From positions 310,001-374,000 of the forward strand of contig NZ_ANBA01000002.1 in the NCBI RefSeq assembly GCF_000341085.1: a stretch of DNA of 64,000 bases, given 5' to 3'. The translations under genes and the position numbers were made by a program. This document shows, one piece after another, positions 62,801 through 64,000 of the stretch. Source of the stretch: Nocardiopsis ganjiahuensis DSM 45031 (GTDB lineage: Bacteria > Actinomycetota > Actinomycetes > Streptosporangiales > Streptosporangiaceae). A model generated the notes under the pieces. That model saw only the letters and a program-made list of their open reading frames with translations. It was not told where the DNA came from and ran no database searches. Numbering within the stretch: the stretch's first letter is position 1; every line of letters starts with the position of its first letter.

Positions 62801-64000
62801 GCGTCGAAGGCGTCCTCGAAGAGCGCCTTGAGGCGGGCCGGGGACAGGTCGGAGGACTCCAGCGGGCCCAGCCCGAAGTCGTAGATCCAGACCCGGCCCA
62901 CCCCGCCGACGGTGATGTCGTAGGGGAGTTCGTCCACGACCTCGACACCGAGGTGCTCCAGGACGGGCAGCACGCGCGACAGCGAGATGGGCTCGCCGAT
63001 CCGGGCGAGGCGGAACCGCCAGGTGGCGATGTCGGCCCCGTCGGGCTGGTAGAGGCTGGCCGAGAACTCGCCCTGGCGGTCGCCCGGCGTGGTGCGCTGG
63101 AGCAGCTCCTCGATCCGGGCGATGTCCTTGGCGGCCACGGTCGGGTCGTTGTCGACCTTGTAGGTCTCGGTGAGCCCGGGGCCGTAGCGCTCCTTGAGCG
63201 TGGTGGCGCGGGTGGGGCCGAACTCGTCGACGAGGGCGTCGTCGAAGTCCACGTCCCAGGAGCGGGCCGCCTGACGGACCTTCTCCTCCAGGGCGACCTG
63301 GTCGATGTCGGCGAGGGTCTCGCCGTGCTGGGCGCGGGCCACCAGGTACAGGCGGGCCAGCGGGGCGGCGCCGATCATCACGTTGTGGTCCATGGTGGCG
63401 CCGTGGAAGGCCTCGGCCAGGACCTTCTGGATGTCGAGCCGCACCTGGGTGCTGTACTCGTCGCGCGGCATGTACACGAAGCAGGACATGTACCGGCCGC
63501 CGTAGGGGTCGCGGCGCATGAACAGCTTGGTGCCGCGGCGGTCGCGCAGGCGCAGGACGCCGCGGACGATGCTGTAGAGCTCGCCCACGGGGATCTGGAG
63601 GAGCTCCTCGCGCGGGAAGGTCTCCAGGAGCTCGATCAGGTCCTTGCCGTCGTAGCTGTCGGCGTCGAAACCGGCCTGGGCCAGCACCTCGGCCTGCTTG
63701 CGGCGCAGGATCGGGATCTGGGCGATGCTGCTGGTGTTGGCCTGGGAGGTGAACAGGCCGAGGAAGCGGCGCTCGCCGACGATGTTGCCCTGGGCGTCGA
63801 ACTTCTTGACGCCGATGTAGTCGAGGTACTTGGGCCGGTGGACGGTGGCCCGGGAGTTGGCCTTGGTGAGCACCAGGACGTAGGGCTCGCGGGCCTTGCC
63901 GCGGATCTCCGGGGGCAGGGCCGCGAAGCTGGTGGAGGCGGGCGAGTCCATGCGCAGGACGCCCAGTCCGGTGCCGGGCTCGGGGCGCAGCGAGTCGTCG
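59890..64000 (-). CDS. gdhB: Large NAD-specific glutamate dehydrogenase, partial (5' end outside window)
   Basis: The last ~1,370 residues of the 180-kDa-type NAD-glutamate dehydrogenase (~1,600 residues), which deaminates glutamate to 2-oxoglutarate, feeding the reaction catalysed by Kgd. The frame runs past 64000; an internal Met near 63951 is not the start. Seen: the domain around [51 protein letters not shown] (catalytic Lys/Gly-rich region), [17 protein letters not shown] and [19 protein letters not shown] (NAD-binding side), [20 protein letters not shown], then a helical C-terminal domain. Confidence 0.95.
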   Translation of the reverse strand, partial: DDSLRPEPGTGLGVLRMDSPASTSFAALPPEIRGKAREPYVLVLTKANSRATVHRPKYLDYIGVKKFDAQGNIVGERRFLGLFTSQANTSSIAQIPILRRKQAEVLAQAGFDADSYDGKDLIELLETFPREELLQIPVGELYSIVRGVLRLRDRRGTKLFMRRDPYGGRYMSCFVYMPRDEYSTQVRLDIQKVLAEAFHGATMDHNVMIGAAPLARLYLVARAQHGETLADIDQVALEEKVRQAARSWDVDFDDALVDEFGPTRATTLKERYGPGLTETYKVDNDPTVAAKDIARIEELLQRTTPGDRQGEFSASLYQPDGADIATWRFRLARIGEPISLSRVLPVLEHLGVEVVDELPYDITVGGVGRVWIYDFGLGPLESSDLSPARLKALFEDAFDASWRDLGESDRFNALVVRAGLDWRQLTVLRAYAKYLRQTGSTFTPDYLADVLVANVGIANLLVELFETRFDPDQSDEGREERGSVLVGKIEGELEGVASLDHDRILRSFLAVIQATLRTNHYQGGSEGRPYLVLKLNPQEIPDLPHPRPRFEMYVYSPRVEGVHLRFGSVARGGLRWSDRFEDFRTEILGLVKAQMVKNSVIVPSGAKGGFVCKRLPAGGSREEVMAEVVSCYKQFISGLLDVTDNLVDGRVVHPERTVLHDGDDSYLVVAADKGTATFSDTANAISIERGFWLGDAFASGGSVGYDHKAMGITARGAWESVRYNFREMGVDVQEEPFTVVGIGDMSGDVFGNGMLLSKQIKLVAAFDHRHVFLDPDPAPAASWAERERVFHLPRSTWESYDPSLISEGGGVHPRTAKSVPITPQVREVLGIEEGVTALTPDELIRHILTSPVDLLWNGGIGTYVKASGQTHADVGDKANDQVRVNAADLRVKVVGEGGNLGLTQPARIEFAREGGRVNSDFIDNSAGVDTSDHEVNIKIMLDREVRAGELEKADRDQLFIDMTDEVASLVLDNNYAQNTVLAASRKQSHEMLHVHGRYMRHLERTKVLKRKQEDLPSDKAIAERRSQGKGLTGPEFATLLSYTKISLKEQIGLSDLADDPYLASTLTDYFPTPLRSDRFASGVQSHPLRREIIVNQVTNQLVNRSGITYAFRLNEELGSSSADIARAYLVTQEILGLRQFWGEIEELDHKISVDSQLLLLLEIRKLAERSARWLLRNRTFPFDLSSEIGFFAEGVGEVLPQLKNLLRGRDLEAFEERRDRYTSLGVPAELAERIAVMVPAYSTLDLVEIAHRTGRPVDRVASLYFELADRFNISWWRERIIDLPRDDRWGTMARSALRDDLYSAHADLTARVLESGPAESNTELVAQWAAQNEASVQRAGITLSEIQEHERFDLATLSVALRSIRSLVD

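Overview
The window is from the chromosome of a high-GC actinomycete. Codon use is strongly GC-biased, GTG starts and leaderless promoters are frequent, and the gene set is typically actinobacterial: a Kgd-type 2-oxoglutarate decarboxylase, WhiB1/WblE, a PdtaS-like kinase, SigR-RsrA, a SigB/SigF switch, a DasR-like regulator and a large NAD-glutamate dehydrogenase. Protein similarities remembered from related genomes and the tmRNA tag (ANSKRTEFALAA) point to Nocardiopsis or a close relative in the Nocardiopsaceae. The genus is an inference. No phage, transposon, plasmid, rRNA, tRNA or CRISPR feature was recognised.

Layout. 1-5 kb: end of kgd with DUF6104, a DUF4097-PadR operon behind a duplicated operator-like sequence, and a lone HicB-like gene. 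5-11 kb: membrane serine hydrolase, malic enzyme and a polar amino-acid ABC transporter. 11-25.5 kb is a regulatory block: pentapeptide-like repeat protein, methyltransferase, acetyltransferase, an RsbW-SigF pair, lipid kinase, WhiB1 (CRP-like site), a PdtaS kinase, a DasR-like regulator (dre-like site), two coupled HD-domain membrane proteins below a BldD-like box and an AT-rich palindrome, and sigR-rsrA. The whiB1-pdtaS-sigR/sigH-rsrA neighbourhood is also known from Mycobacterium. 25.5-30 kb: DUF4345, thiC with a TPP riboswitch, SRAP peptidase and an MFS exporter.

30-41.3 kb, minus strand: a cell-envelope locus. An SGNH/fibronectin-like protein, a GT-C-like membrane protein and a 46-residue DUF2613-type protein form one overlapping set. 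A GT4 glycosyltransferase, a 1,504-residue AftD-like protein and a DUF3068/PorA-family protein form a second. 41.4-52.6 kb: transporters, an FMN reductase behind a cysteine-type leader peptide, nagA, enzymes, a PadR-CPBP operon, and a divergent ArsR/MFS pair. 52.6-60 kb: hairpin repeats, tmRNA, a candidate structured RNA, a PBP-like lipoprotein lacking catalytic motifs, smpB, ftsX, ftsE and prfB. 60-64 kb: most of an NAD-glutamate dehydrogenase running off the window end.

The most noteworthy points are the hairpin-rich segment divergent from tmRNA, the duplicated hairpin units downstream of tmRNA, the transpeptidase-like lipoprotein with all three active-site motifs replaced, the AftD-like locus in an organism probably lacking arabinogalactan, and the BldD-like box in front of the HD-GYP pair. 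All rest on reading the sequence by eye; no database search was run.
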